Part shown: positions 27,526 to 35,166 of the stretch, piece after piece
Position numbering within the stretch: position 1 is the stretch's first letter
How the letters are laid out: each line of letters starts with the position of its first letter
Source: Dehalococcoidia bacterium
Lineage (GTDB): Bacteria; Chloroflexota; Dehalococcoidia; Lucifugimonadales; Lucifugimonadaceae
Direction of reading: 5' to 3'
Length of the DNA stretch: 52,934 nt
Assembly: GCA_012959765.1 (NCBI GenBank)
Contig: DUCO01000047.1
Span: 579 to 53,512, forward strand
The notes under the pieces: generated by a model
The model's database searches: none
What the model was told of the DNA's origin: nothing
Seen by the model: the letters and a program-made list of their open reading frames with translations, nothing else
Position numbers and translations under genes: made by a program

Positions 27526-28211
27526 CTAGGCGCAGGTCAGGCTTTCGTAGATCTGCCAGTCGCTGTACTGGTTGGGTTCTGCCAGGCCGATTCTAAAACC
27601 GTCACCGCCTGCGTAGTTCAAAAGATCAAAGATCTTCTTGTCGTGAATCTTGATGGTGACGATCGTCGAACACCACGAACCGCCCGGGTCACCCGACAAA
27701 GCCCCATCGAACGGCTGGTTCGTTTGTGAAGGCGTGCCCAACTCCCAAATCCCCGTCCCTGCGCCATCAGCGCAAAACTATAGAATCGTCGATTCGCCTA
27801 CAGCAACCGTTCGCGATCCGACCAGAAGGTCAGTCCATACGCCCAGTGCTTCATCGGCGGGAAGTTCAGTTGCGCCTTTCGAAATTGCAGCTGGGAATTC
27901 AATCTCACGCTGTGCCTTGGTCTCGGCTAAGAAATTGGCCGAAATCTCGTCGGTTAGAACCGCGGTCGGTTCAACAGTTGGTTCAGTTGTCGGTGTTGGC
28001 ACTGGCGTTTCCGTCGGCACCGGCGCAGCAGTCATTTCGATCACTACCTGAGTCGCCGTTGGAGCCGGAGGTGCTGGGGTGTCGGTGCATTCGTTGGCGC
28101 TACGGCTGGGGTGTCGGCTGCGGCCGGTCCCTCGTTACCGCACGCAGAAAGCATAGAGATAGCGAACACCGCTATAAATAAAACTACGATTCCAAACTTT
28201 GGACTGAACAT
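27526..28211 (-). pseudogene. Lipoprotein gene broken by a frameshift and an in-frame TAG
   Basis: The ATG at 28211 gives MFSPKFGIVVLFIAVFAISM, then LSAC, a clear lipobox. A Pro/Thr-rich linker follows (DTPAVAPTNAPTP). A one-base loss in the C-run near 28074-28079 shifts out of a frame that otherwise continues as APPAPTATQVVIEMTAAPVP, PVPTPTTEPTVEPTA and LTDEISANFLAETKAQREIE. That frame stops at TAG 27778-27780 after GESTIL. It then continues in register as FCADGAGTGIWELGTPSQTN to 27526. The C-terminal part, with GSWCSTIVTIKI, looks like a small beta domain of surface lipoproteins. Repaired length is about 228 residues. Function unknown. Confidence 0.72.
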
Positions 28212-28319
28212 TTGTAACTCCGGTAGATTTGATTATCGAAAGCACATGGTTCTGATTCGTCCATATGAAATCGATAATCCCGACTATCAAGCACGCCGAA
28301 GGCAGCCACATCATAAGGC

Positions 28320-28354
28320 TTTGCTATTTCTATCCACCTGATCGAAATAGCAAA
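28320..28354. other. Perfect 11-bp inverted repeat
   Basis: TTTGCTATTTC at 28320-28330 is inverted at 28344-28354 with a 13-base loop. It lies between the gap terminator and the lipoprotein start. There is no T-run, so it could be an operator or a leader stem of the lipoprotein transcript. Confidence 0.5.
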
Positions 28355-28379
28355 CCGTGGAGCGGATGGAGATCAAAAG

Positions 28380-28415
28380 AAAAAGCCCGTGACGAGTAAA
28401 CGCCACGGGCTTTTT
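28380..28415 (-). terminator. Rho-independent terminator after gap
   Basis: AAAAAGCCCGTG (28380-28391) pairs with CACGGGCTTTTT (28404-28415). On the minus strand a GC-rich stem is followed by TTTTT, 26 bases after the gap stop. The symmetry would let it work in both directions. Confidence 0.88.
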
Positions 28416-28441
28416 CAGATATTGCAATGTAGGAACGGGAT

Positions 28442-29461
28442 CTACAGACCTTTTTCAACCATGAAGTTGGCAAGGTCAGCAGTTCGTGAGGAGTATCCCC
28501 ATTCGTTGTCGTACCAACCGACCACCTTCACAAATCCATCGCCGACTGCCGATGTCGCCAGCGAGTCGATGGTGCACGAGTTCGGGTTGCCAATGTAGTC
28601 GACAGAAACCAGCGGCTCATCGGAGTAACCGAGAATACCGTGCAGCGGGTCGTTCATCGACGCCTGTCGGTAAGCCTCGTTCACATCGGCAAGCGATGCC
28701 TTGTTTTCGAGTTTCACAGTGAGGTCGGTAACCGATCCTGTAATGACCGGAACCCTGTACGCCATGCCGTCGATCTTGCCAGCAAGTTCCGGAATAACAA
28801 GAGTCACGGCCTTGGCCGCACCAGTAGTAGTAGGGATGATGCTGTTAGCAGCTGCCCGAGCTCGACGAAGATCTTCGTGAACTTGGTCAAGAATCTTCTG
28901 GTCGTTGGTGTAAGCGTGAATCGTCGACATCAGCGCACTTTCGATGCCGAAGCTGTCGTGAAGCACCTTGGCCATCGGGGCCACACAGTTGGTGGTGCAA
29001 GAAGCGTTCGAAACCACGTTATGTGCAGCAGGATCGTACTGATCATCGTTCACACCAAGCACAATCGTGAGATCTTCGTTCTTGGCAGGAGCCGAAATAA
29101 TCACCTTCTTGGCACCACAGCTCAGGTGACCCGCAGCCTTGGTGGCGTCGGTGAAGAAACCGGTTGACTCGATGACGATTTCCACGCCCTCGTCGCCCCA
29201 ATTGATCGAACCAGGATCCCGCTCGGAAAACGATGTGATCTTGCGATCATCGATAACCAGCGCACCGTCTTCGGCCTCGACCGTGCCCGAGTATCGACCG
29301 TATGTAGAGTCGAACTTGAACAGGTGAGCGTTCGTGGCAGCATCACCAAGATCGTTGATGGCTACGACTTCAAGCGTGTCGCCGTGTCGTTCCTGAATCG
29401 TGCGGAATACCTGGCGACCAATGCGCCCGAAACCGTTGATACCAATCTTCGTCTTTGCCAT
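28442..29461 (-). CDS. gap: Glyceraldehyde-3-phosphate dehydrogenase, type I
   Basis: The 339-residue enzyme starts with the NAD-binding motif [18 protein letters not shown]. It has the catalytic Cys in [12 protein letters not shown] near residue 152, the His-containing HAYTNDQ and the C-terminal [11 protein letters not shown]. It oxidises glyceraldehyde 3-phosphate to 1,3-bisphosphoglycerate with NAD and phosphate in glycolysis. ggagcgggcaagaat precedes the ATG. It lies 68 bases after eno on the same strand and is followed by a strong terminator, closing an rph-eno-gap unit. Confidence 0.97.
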   Translation of the reverse strand: MAKTKIGINGFGRIGRQVFRTIQERHGDTLEVVAINDLGDAATNAHLFKFDSTYGRYSGTVEAEDGALVIDDRKITSFSERDPGSINWGDEGVEIVIESTGFFTDATKAAGHLSCGAKKVIISAPAKNEDLTIVLGVNDDQYDPAAHNVVSNASCTTNCVAPMAKVLHDSFGIESALMSTIHAYTNDQKILDQVHEDLRRARAAANSIIPTTTGAAKAVTLVIPELAGKIDGMAYRVPVITGSVTDLTVKLENKASLADVNEAYRQASMNDPLHGILGYSDEPLVSVDYIGNPNSCTIDSLATSAVGDGFVKVVGWYDNEWGYSSRTADLANFMVEKGL

Positions 29462-29529
29462 ATTTCTTGCCCGCTCCTCTACTGCTCGTACTTACTAACT
29501 TACTTGTTCTGGATTAAATAATTCCGCCG

Positions 29530-30819
29530 TTAGCTCGGAAGTACCCGCTTACCAGCGTATTGTGCCTTACTTCCGAGAAGCTCTTCGATTCGAAGGAGTC
29601 GGTTGTACTTGGCGATTCGCTCGCTGCGTGCCGGCGCACCCGTCTTGATCTGGCCAGCTGAAGTTCCAACTGCCAAATCCGCAATCGAAGTATCTTCAGT
29701 TTCGCCTGAACGGTGACTAATCACAACGCCGAAGTCTGAGTTTTGCGCGAGGGCAACCGTGTCGAGCGTTTCCGAAACACTGCCGACCTGGTTCAACTTT
29801 ACGAGAACCGCGTTACCAGCCTTCGTGTCGATTCCCTTCTGCACGTATCGTGCCTGCGTCACGTAAAGATCGTCACCAACCAGTTGGATGCGGTCACCGG
29901 TCTTAGCGGTCTGAACTTCCCATCCGGCCCAGTCATCTTCGGCAAGCCCGTCTTCAACCGAGTAGATCGGGAAGTCCCTCGCGAGCATGGCGTATTCCTC
30001 TACCATCTCTTCGCTGGAAAGCTTTCGGCTTTCTCGTGACAGGTCGTATATGCCATCAACGTAAAACTCTGAAGAAGCCGGGTCGAGTGCGATGTAAACA
30101 TCTTCACCGGGTTTGTACCCGGCGCCCTCGATAGCCGCAGTGGCGTACTCAAGCGCCTGACGGTTGGTCAGACCCTGAGGTGCAAACCCTCCCTCGTCGC
30201 CAACCGTTGTTGCGTGGCCGTCGGAGTGAAGCTTCTTCTGAAGCCACTGGTACATCTCGGCTCCGCAGCGCAACGCTTCGGAGAACGAGTCGATGCCCAC
30301 CGGAACAACCATAAATTCCTGGAAATCAGTCGAACCCATCGCGTGAGCGCCGCCGTTAAGAACGTTGAACATCGGGACTGGAAGCTCTACAGGAGAATCA
30401 TTTCCGGCGAGTTCGGCGATGTGCTGGAACACTTCCTTGCCTGAACTCACCGCACCTGCCCGCAACGCCGCCAGCGAAATAGCAAGAATGGCGTTGGCAC
30501 CGACTCGACCCTTGTTGGGCGTGCCGTCGAGGTCGATCATCACCTGATCAACCGCTCGCTGGTCAGTTGCCCGCAATCCAACAACGGCCTTACCAAGCTC
30601 ACCGTTTACCCCACCAACGGCCTTGAGAACACCCTTACCACCGAATCGATTTGCATCGGCATCCCGAAGTTCAACGGCCTCTCGGCTCCCAGTGCTGGCT
30701 CCCGAAGGCACCGCCGCAGAAGCCGTCGTGCCGTCATCAAGAACAACCGTGGCCCCAACCGTTGGGTTGCCGCGCGAGTCGAGGATTTCGTGACCAAGAA
30801 CCGATGTAATTTTCGCCAT
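29530..30819 (-). CDS. eno: Enolase
   Basis: The 429-residue enzyme is full length: ILDSRGNPTVGATVVLDDG at the start, GASTGSREAVELRD, GDEGGFAP, the metal ligands in SVEDGLAEDDW and QLVGDDLYVT, and the enolase signature LVKLNQVGSVSETLD with SHRSGETED. It interconverts 2-phosphoglycerate and phosphoenolpyruvate. It lies 71 bases after rph and 68 before gap, all on the minus strand. No part is missing. Confidence 0.97.
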   Translation of the reverse strand: MAKITSVLGHEILDSRGNPTVGATVVLDDGTTASAAVPSGASTGSREAVELRDADANRFGGKGVLKAVGGVNGELGKAVVGLRATDQRAVDQVMIDLDGTPNKGRVGANAILAISLAALRAGAVSSGKEVFQHIAELAGNDSPVELPVPMFNVLNGGAHAMGSTDFQEFMVVPVGIDSFSEALRCGAEMYQWLQKKLHSDGHATTVGDEGGFAPQGLTNRQALEYATAAIEGAGYKPGEDVYIALDPASSEFYVDGIYDLSRESRKLSSEEMVEEYAMLARDFPIYSVEDGLAEDDWAGWEVQTAKTGDRIQLVGDDLYVTQARYVQKGIDTKAGNAVLVKLNQVGSVSETLDTVALAQNSDFGVVISHRSGETEDTSIADLAVGTSAGQIKTGAPARSERIAKYNRLLRIEELLGSKAQYAGKRVLPS

Positions 30820-30890
30820 TTAAGCTTCTTTGTTCGTTATTTTTTTGGGCTAGTCATGCTGCCAAATCAGGCAACGAGAGTAAAAATGTC

Positions 30891-31619
30891 CTAAACACCG
30901 AGAGCCGTGCGTTGGGCTGCGAGCAAGTTCTTGATTCCCACTTCACCAAGCACCAGCATCTCGTCGAGTTGTGATCGAGTGAACGTGGCTTCTTCGCCCG
31001 TACCTTGCAGCTCTACAAACTCACCGCTACCTGTCATCACAATGTTCATGTCGACGTCGGCTGCCGAGTCCTCGTTGTAGTCGAGGTCGAGCACTGCAGC
31101 ACCATTCACGATGCCAACGCTAATCGCCGCTATCGAATCCTTCAAAGGAATCGACTCGATCGTCCCGGCTTCCAACAATCCGGATAAAGCCTGATGAAGC
31201 GCAACATACGCCCCCGTAATCGAAGCAGTACGAGTGCCGCCATCGGCGCGCAGTACGTCGCAATCCAGCATTATCGATATTTCACCAAGGGCTGAAAGAT
31301 CGGTTACCGAACGCAACGCCCGGCCGATCAAACGTTGAATTTCCTGAGTGCGACCGCCAACCTTGCTTCGTTCCCGTCGAACGCGTTCGCGTGTCGAGCG
31401 AGGAAGCATCGAATACTCAGCCGTCACCCAGCCGATCCCCTTGCCACGCATCCACGGCGGAACCCTTGTCTCTACTGTCGCTGCGCACATCACAATGGTG
31501 TTTCCGGTTTCGATAAGTGCTGAGCCTTCAGCATCAGGCACGTATCCGGGAGTGATTTTGATCGGTCGCTGCTCGGCTGCTGAGCGGTTGCCTGATCGAA
31601 CGAGAGTAGATTGTGTCAA
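30891..31619 (-). CDS. rph: Ribonuclease PH
   Basis: I choose the TTG at 31619 (242 residues, the usual family length) because aaaggaa stands eight bases upstream; the open frame to 31748 has a non-conserved start. Core motifs are [72 protein letters not shown] and [15 protein letters not shown], which carries the metal-binding aspartates. It trims tRNA 3' ends by phosphorolysis. It is divergent from the reductase gene and heads the rph-eno-gap run. Confidence 0.95.
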   Translation of the reverse strand: MTQSTLVRSGNRSAAEQRPIKITPGYVPDAEGSALIETGNTIVMCAATVETRVPPWMRGKGIGWVTAEYSMLPRSTRERVRRERSKVGGRTQEIQRLIGRALRSVTDLSALGEISIMLDCDVLRADGGTRTASITGAYVALHQALSGLLEAGTIESIPLKDSIAAISVGIVNGAAVLDLDYNEDSAADVDMNIVMTGSGEFVELQGTGEEATFTRSQLDEMLVLGEVGIKNLLAAQRTALGV

Positions 31620-31884
31620 ATTGAAGGTTCCTTTGGTGAATCGACCAACGATTTTAGCAGTGGATTGGCCAAACCTAGAATCGATATCGTAGGAATTTTG
31701 TAAACATTGTTTAACGATGATGCCGAACCATCGAAAATATCGAGCCAAGAAAGCCTGTCGTAGCGAACAACCCCGACGATATTCGGTTAGTGTTGACGGC
31801 GCAAAAATATGTCACAAAACGAACGTGACTGAGACCCATAACGAAACGGTCGAAACTGTAGCAACGGAAAAGGTCCTGGCGAAA

Positions 31885-32799
31885 ATGCGAATAGCGGTAA
31901 TGGGTGCAGGGGCTGTAGGCGGATACTTCGGCGGCGTCCTTGCGAATCAAGGCGAAGACGTTGTGCTGATTGCCCGTGGAGCACACGGCGACGCGATCGC
32001 AAAGAACGGCCTCCAGGTCGATAACCACTGGGGGAACTTCAACGTAAAAGTGGAAGTAACCGACGATCCGTCAACGGTCGGCAAAGTGGATCTGATTCTC
32101 CACTGCATCAAGCTCTACTCGAACCCAGAAGCCTTTCCGACAATGAAAGGCATGATCGGCGAAAACACCACGATACTCACGATTCAAAACGGTGCCACCG
32201 CAGGGTCGATCCTCGGTGAAGCGTTCGGCCCAAAACACGTACTTCAGGGTGCCACATATATCGAAACCGGCATTGCCGGACCGGGTCATATTCATCAGAG
32301 CGGCGCAACTGCCATGATCGAATTTGGAGAAACCGACGGATCGCAGACCGAACGGGTAGAAGCTATCCGCAAGGTTCTTGAACGTGAAGGTATTCAGGTC
32401 AAAGTCAGCGGCAACATTGTTGACACTCTCTGGACCAAGATGGTCAGCGTCGGCTCAATCGGATCTGTGATGGCAGCCTCTCGCGCGTCATTCGTTGAGA
32501 TTCTCGCAAGCCCAAACGGCGAGCACACGGTTCGAACCACAATGGAAGAGATCGTTGCGGTAGGGCAGTCACAGGGAGTGAACTTTCCACCTCGCTGCGT
32601 CGAGTCGAAACTGGCCGACGCAATTGCCGAAGCCGAAGAAACACAGGCCTCACTTCAGTACGACCTCGACAACGGCAAACCGCTCGAACTCGACGACATT
32701 CTTGGAGCAGTCGTGAAAATCGGACGTGAAGCGGGAATCCCGGTTCCTTCGAGCGCCGCTCTGGTAACAGTTCTCGACAAGTTCAAACAGGGCTCGTAG
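31885..32799 (+). CDS. 2-dehydropantoate 2-reductase family protein (PanE/ApbA-like)
   Basis: I take the ATG at 31885 (304 residues), which puts the Rossmann motif RIAVMGAGAVGGYFGGVLA at the start; the frame is open to 31717 but that part looks non-coding. Other family marks are KLYSNPEAF in the substrate loop, ILTIQNGATAG, and the catalytic-Lys region VDTLWTKMVSVGSIGSVMA. The C-terminal helical part ends GIPVPSSAALVTVLDKFK. True PanE makes pantoate for CoA; many relatives in heterotrophs act on other keto acids. The gene lies upstream of an RraA-like gene, and the ribosome-binding site is weak. Confidence 0.85.
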   Translation: MRIAVMGAGAVGGYFGGVLANQGEDVVLIARGAHGDAIAKNGLQVDNHWGNFNVKVEVTDDPSTVGKVDLILHCIKLYSNPEAFPTMKGMIGENTTILTIQNGATAGSILGEAFGPKHVLQGATYIETGIAGPGHIHQSGATAMIEFGETDGSQTERVEAIRKVLEREGIQVKVSGNIVDTLWTKMVSVGSIGSVMAASRASFVEILASPNGEHTVRTTMEEIVAVGQSQGVNFPPRCVESKLADAIAEAEETQASLQYDLDNGKPLELDDILGAVVKIGREAGIPVPSSAALVTVLDKFKQGS

Positions 32800-32847
32800 T
32801 TAGCCAACAAGATTTCATCAACCGACGCGGCACTAATGGAGAAAACT

Positions 32848-33568
32848 GTGACAACCGAACACGAAATTTCAGACGAAACACTCGCCAAGCTGGGCGAACT
32901 ACCAACGCAAACCCTGATCGACGGGTTGTGGGTCGACGACTGGCCACAGGCGATGATCCACGGCGCACGACCGATCTTCCCCGGGCCAGAAGATGGTCGG
33001 CAGGGCAGTGACGCTTCGATTTGCCCCTCAGCGCCCCGATATCTTGAAAGATAAGCCCAAGGCCGAAGATTCGCCCGAATATGTGGCATTCGAACTCTGT
33101 GGGCCAAACGAGGTACTTGTTGCGTCGTCGGTGGGACCCTGGGAATCGGTTGGCGGCGACATCAAGTTCTATCGGCTATCTCAACTAAAGGTCGGCGGGC
33201 TCGTAACCGACGGTTCTGTGAGAGACACGGCTGAACTGAAGGACTACGGATTCCCGGTTTTCGCCCATTCGTCCACAGCCAAGCAGGGACCCGCTGTAAT
33301 GCAGCCATGGGGCGTAAACGATGTAATCAACTGCGGCGGTGTGGTCGTACGACCCGGCGACGCGATCATCGGTGATGACGATGGAGTTGTGGTCGTACCA
33401 ACTGCAATGGCCGAGCGAGTACTCGAAATCGCAGCCGAGCGTGAAGAGGTCGAAGTCGTAATCAAGAAGGAACTGCGGAAGAACCCCGGCTCACCCGGCA
33501 AGTACTACCCCTTCAACGACAACACCTGGAAACTCTTCGAAGAATACAAATCCCGCGGCGAAGCGTAG
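32848..33568 (+). pseudogene. RraA-like (HMG/CHA aldolase-like) protein, one frameshift
   Basis: The GTG at 32848 has ggag six bases upstream (an ATG at 32836 is also possible). The first part reads ISDETLAKLGELPTQTLIDG, then MIHGARPIFPG. The frame then shifts within the cccc/ggg run at about 32979-32985; removing one base joins PG to QKMVGRAVTLRFAPQRPD. The second part, KVGGLVTDGSVRDTAELKDY, PVFAHSSTAKQGPAV, NCGGVVVRPGDAIIGDDDGV and VVVVPTAMAERVL, is a complete RraA-type barrel with its Arg and Asp ligands. Repaired length is about 240 residues. It may cleave or decarboxylate oxo-acids. Error and inactivation cannot be separated here. Confidence 0.8.
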
Positions 33569-33849
33569 TTGCCGCTGCCGGATTTTCCGTCATTGCGAGG
33601 AGTCTTCGACGTGGCAATCAGCCCAGGCATGGAACCACGTTGCGACTTGGCTAACACCGTCGCACATCAACAACCGATTTCTCGACCGCAGCGGAGGGAG
33701 AGACCTTCGGTGGAGCGGTGGCGAGGTGATGCACGTCAATCTTCAATACGCGCCGTTCTGAGTCCCGACGTTCGTTCCGAAATGCCCACCATTGCCATGT
33801 CGTTCCTCCCCGCATTGACAGAGAACGTTGCCTGCCACCTAACCGAACA
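33569..33849. other. Intergenic stretch with repeat-like sequence
   Basis: Between the RraA-like gene and the terminator I see no gene. The segment carries a copy of an interspersed repeat (listed separately) and a second GC-rich patch at about 33660-33760 (gcggagggagagacc, ggtggagcggtggcgaggtg) that looks like related dispersed material. The 97-codon plus-strand frame here is accounted for by the repeat. Confidence 0.45.
33588..33619. repeat. Interspersed intergenic repeat, cgtcattgcgaggag type
   Basis: The 32-base element starts CGTCATTGCGAGGAG and ends ACGTGGCAATC, with ATTGC/GCAAT in inverse orientation at its ends. Very similar short intergenic elements occur in many Dehalococcoidia and other bacterial genomes (from memory). 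Only this copy is seen in the window. Confidence 0.5.
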
Positions 33850-33885
33850 AAAAAAAGCCTGACCGGCAGTGGTCAGGCTTTTTTT
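33850..33885. terminator. Bidirectional rho-independent terminator
   Basis: AAAAAAAGCCTGACC at 33850-33864 pairs with GGTCAGGCTTTTTTT at 33871-33885, a 15-bp perfect stem with a six-base loop. It stands between two convergent genes (the RraA-like gene on plus, DUF4395 on minus) and can end transcripts from both sides. Confidence 0.9.
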
Positions 33886-33918
33886 CATCCAGAAATAGTG
33901 GCTAGCCACCTGGCCACC

Positions 33919-34473
33919 CTACTCGGCGAGCGGGGTCCCATCGGGCCGAAGCCCACGAGCAGCCATGCGTCTTGCTCGACTCTCAAAGTTGGCGCAATCC
34001 TCACAAACACTCGCGGGAATAATGCCCCAACCGATAAGGAATCCGAATATCTGGCAACCCAGGCAGAATCCGATTACCGCCTCAAGTCCCGCAGCGAAAA
34101 TCAATCCGCCCAGAACAATGTAAGCAGCACCGTGAAGCCCGAAGCCAAGAGCAAGTACTGCCGCCGAAACGCTGAAAATAACGCCTATCGTCGCTGCGAA
34201 CCGCTTTGGAGGACCCGCAACCGGTCGGTAAGGCAAGCCAAATTTTGGAACGATTATCTTCGTGACAAGAATAGCCAGAGGGCTAAGTCGCGGACCCGCT
34301 ACGACACGGGCGATGAACCCGTACGCGAGAACCAGCGTGATCCACGGCATATCGAGCGCAATTGTTGCGATCGCCATGACCACCACACCGCCAGCGACTG
34401 AACGAGCGACGCTCGCATTCATCGGGTGTGGAAAGCTAAAGAACCCGGGTTCTTGTTGAATAACTGGTGTCAT
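33919..34473 (-). CDS. DUF4395 family integral membrane protein
   Basis: The 184-residue membrane protein matches DUF4395: FSFPHPMNASVARSVAGGVV at the start, LAYGFIARVVAGPRLSPLAI, then GPPKRFAATIGVIFS and the Cys-containing LEAVIGFCLGCQIFGFL. Helices lie at about 22-55, 90-115 and 120-155. The conserved C-x-x-C-like FCLGC pair and the later VCEDCANF suggest a redox or metal role, but no function is established for the family. The C-terminal 30 residues are cytoplasmic and basic. It stands alone, with a terminator on each side. Confidence 0.82.
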   Translation of the reverse strand: MTPVIQQEPGFFSFPHPMNASVARSVAGGVVVMAIATIALDMPWITLVLAYGFIARVVAGPRLSPLAILVTKIIVPKFGLPYRPVAGPPKRFAATIGVIFSVSAAVLALGFGLHGAAYIVLGGLIFAAGLEAVIGFCLGCQIFGFLIGWGIIPASVCEDCANFESRARRMAARGLRPDGTPLAE

Positions 34474-34509
34474 ATTTGAAATTTTTGTACTGAACTAGTT
34501 ACCGGCAAA

Positions 34510-34541
34510 TAAAAACCCCCCGCTTTCGAATAGGCGAGGGG
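34510..34541 (-). terminator. Rho-independent terminator upstream of DUF4395
   Basis: On the minus strand ggggagcg...cgcgggg-type pairing (34541-34516, with one bulged base and a loop containing attcgaa) is followed by TTTTTATTT. It lies just before the DUF4395 start, not after any gene on this strand. It must therefore end either an unrecognised minus-strand RNA from 34.55-35.1 kb or an attenuated DUF4395 leader. Confidence 0.7.
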
Positions 34542-35166
34542 TGGCGTTCGGTTCGTCTTGTTTCGTGCGCGTACCTAAACAGCCATCTCCTCAGGGCCAT
34601 GAGAATTGCTACAACAGAGGCAGTCGGTAAGCGACGAGTGAAGAAATATCATTTCACGTTCAGCGTAACTCCAAACGGGGTAGGTGCGCAATCATTTATT
34701 GCGATTCCAATTGAAACAATGAGCTTTTTTGTGTTCTGAAGGTTTGTAGTTTGTTTTCTAACAAAACTCCTACACACGTCCTATTTCAACCTCACATGGG
34801 CATGGTTTTATAGATATCAGGACGGACAGGAAGCAGTTCAATTACTCGGCGATTCACAACTATTGCCAGGGATGAAACTGGATGAGCAAGCGTCGAGTAA
34901 TTGAACTGTAGGCCTTCGGGCCGAACGGTCGACCCCGTTGAACTCTAAGCTTGAAACCAGGCTCCGGGCGTCATCGAATGACTTCGGCACGCGTCGCCTC
35001 ACACGAAGAAACTGCGCACTCGCAAAACAAAGTGTCATCGACACCTCAGTTCAACTTTTACCCAATCTCCGATTCACCTGCTAATATCGGCTTCATAGCG
35101 AACTCGACCCATTAAAACCGGGGCAGATATCGTCCAAGTAGCCTCGGATCTACGGAGAGACGCGGT
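34542..35166. other. Long intergenic region with RNA-like structure, no gene seen
   Basis: No open frame here resembles a protein. The region contains the long hairpin at 34834-34908, the GGCC-TTCG-GGCC tetraloop stem at 34911-34922, and a short stem CGCAAT/ATTGCG around 34687-34702. It ends on the minus side in the terminator at 34510-34541. It lies upstream of the EF-G paralogue and may hold that gene's leader, a small RNA, or both. It does not match the signatures I know for tmRNA, RNase P RNA or SRP RNA. Confidence 0.5.
34834..34908. other. 18-bp stem hairpin of unknown function
   Basis: CAGTTCAATTACTCGGCG (34834-34851) pairs with the inverse at 34891-34908 through 18 pairs, one of them G-U on the plus strand, with a 39-base loop. 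A second, very stable stem-loop (GGCC-TTCG-GGCC at 34911-34922) follows at once. A stem this long in an otherwise gene-free stretch suggests a structured RNA or the remains of a small inverted-repeat element. Confidence 0.6.

Noticed and set aside
33850..33885. CRISPR-like or attachment-site repeat
   Set aside because: It is a single terminator hairpin with A and T flanks between convergent genes, not a spaced array, and no integrase is near.
34820..34840. SRP RNA core, because tatcaggacggacaggaagcag resembles the domain IV sequence
   Set aside because: The GGAA tetraloop flanked by complementary CC/GG is not formed, and no closing helix is present. The match is partial and looks like chance.
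34838..35044. 68-codon minus-strand frame in the intergenic region
   Set aside because: Its composition is not protein-like and it runs through the hairpin arms.
34542..35100. tmRNA or RNase P RNA in the long intergenic gap
   Set aside because: No T-loop and CCA-type 3' end and no gaggaaagtcc-type P RNA core are present on either strand.
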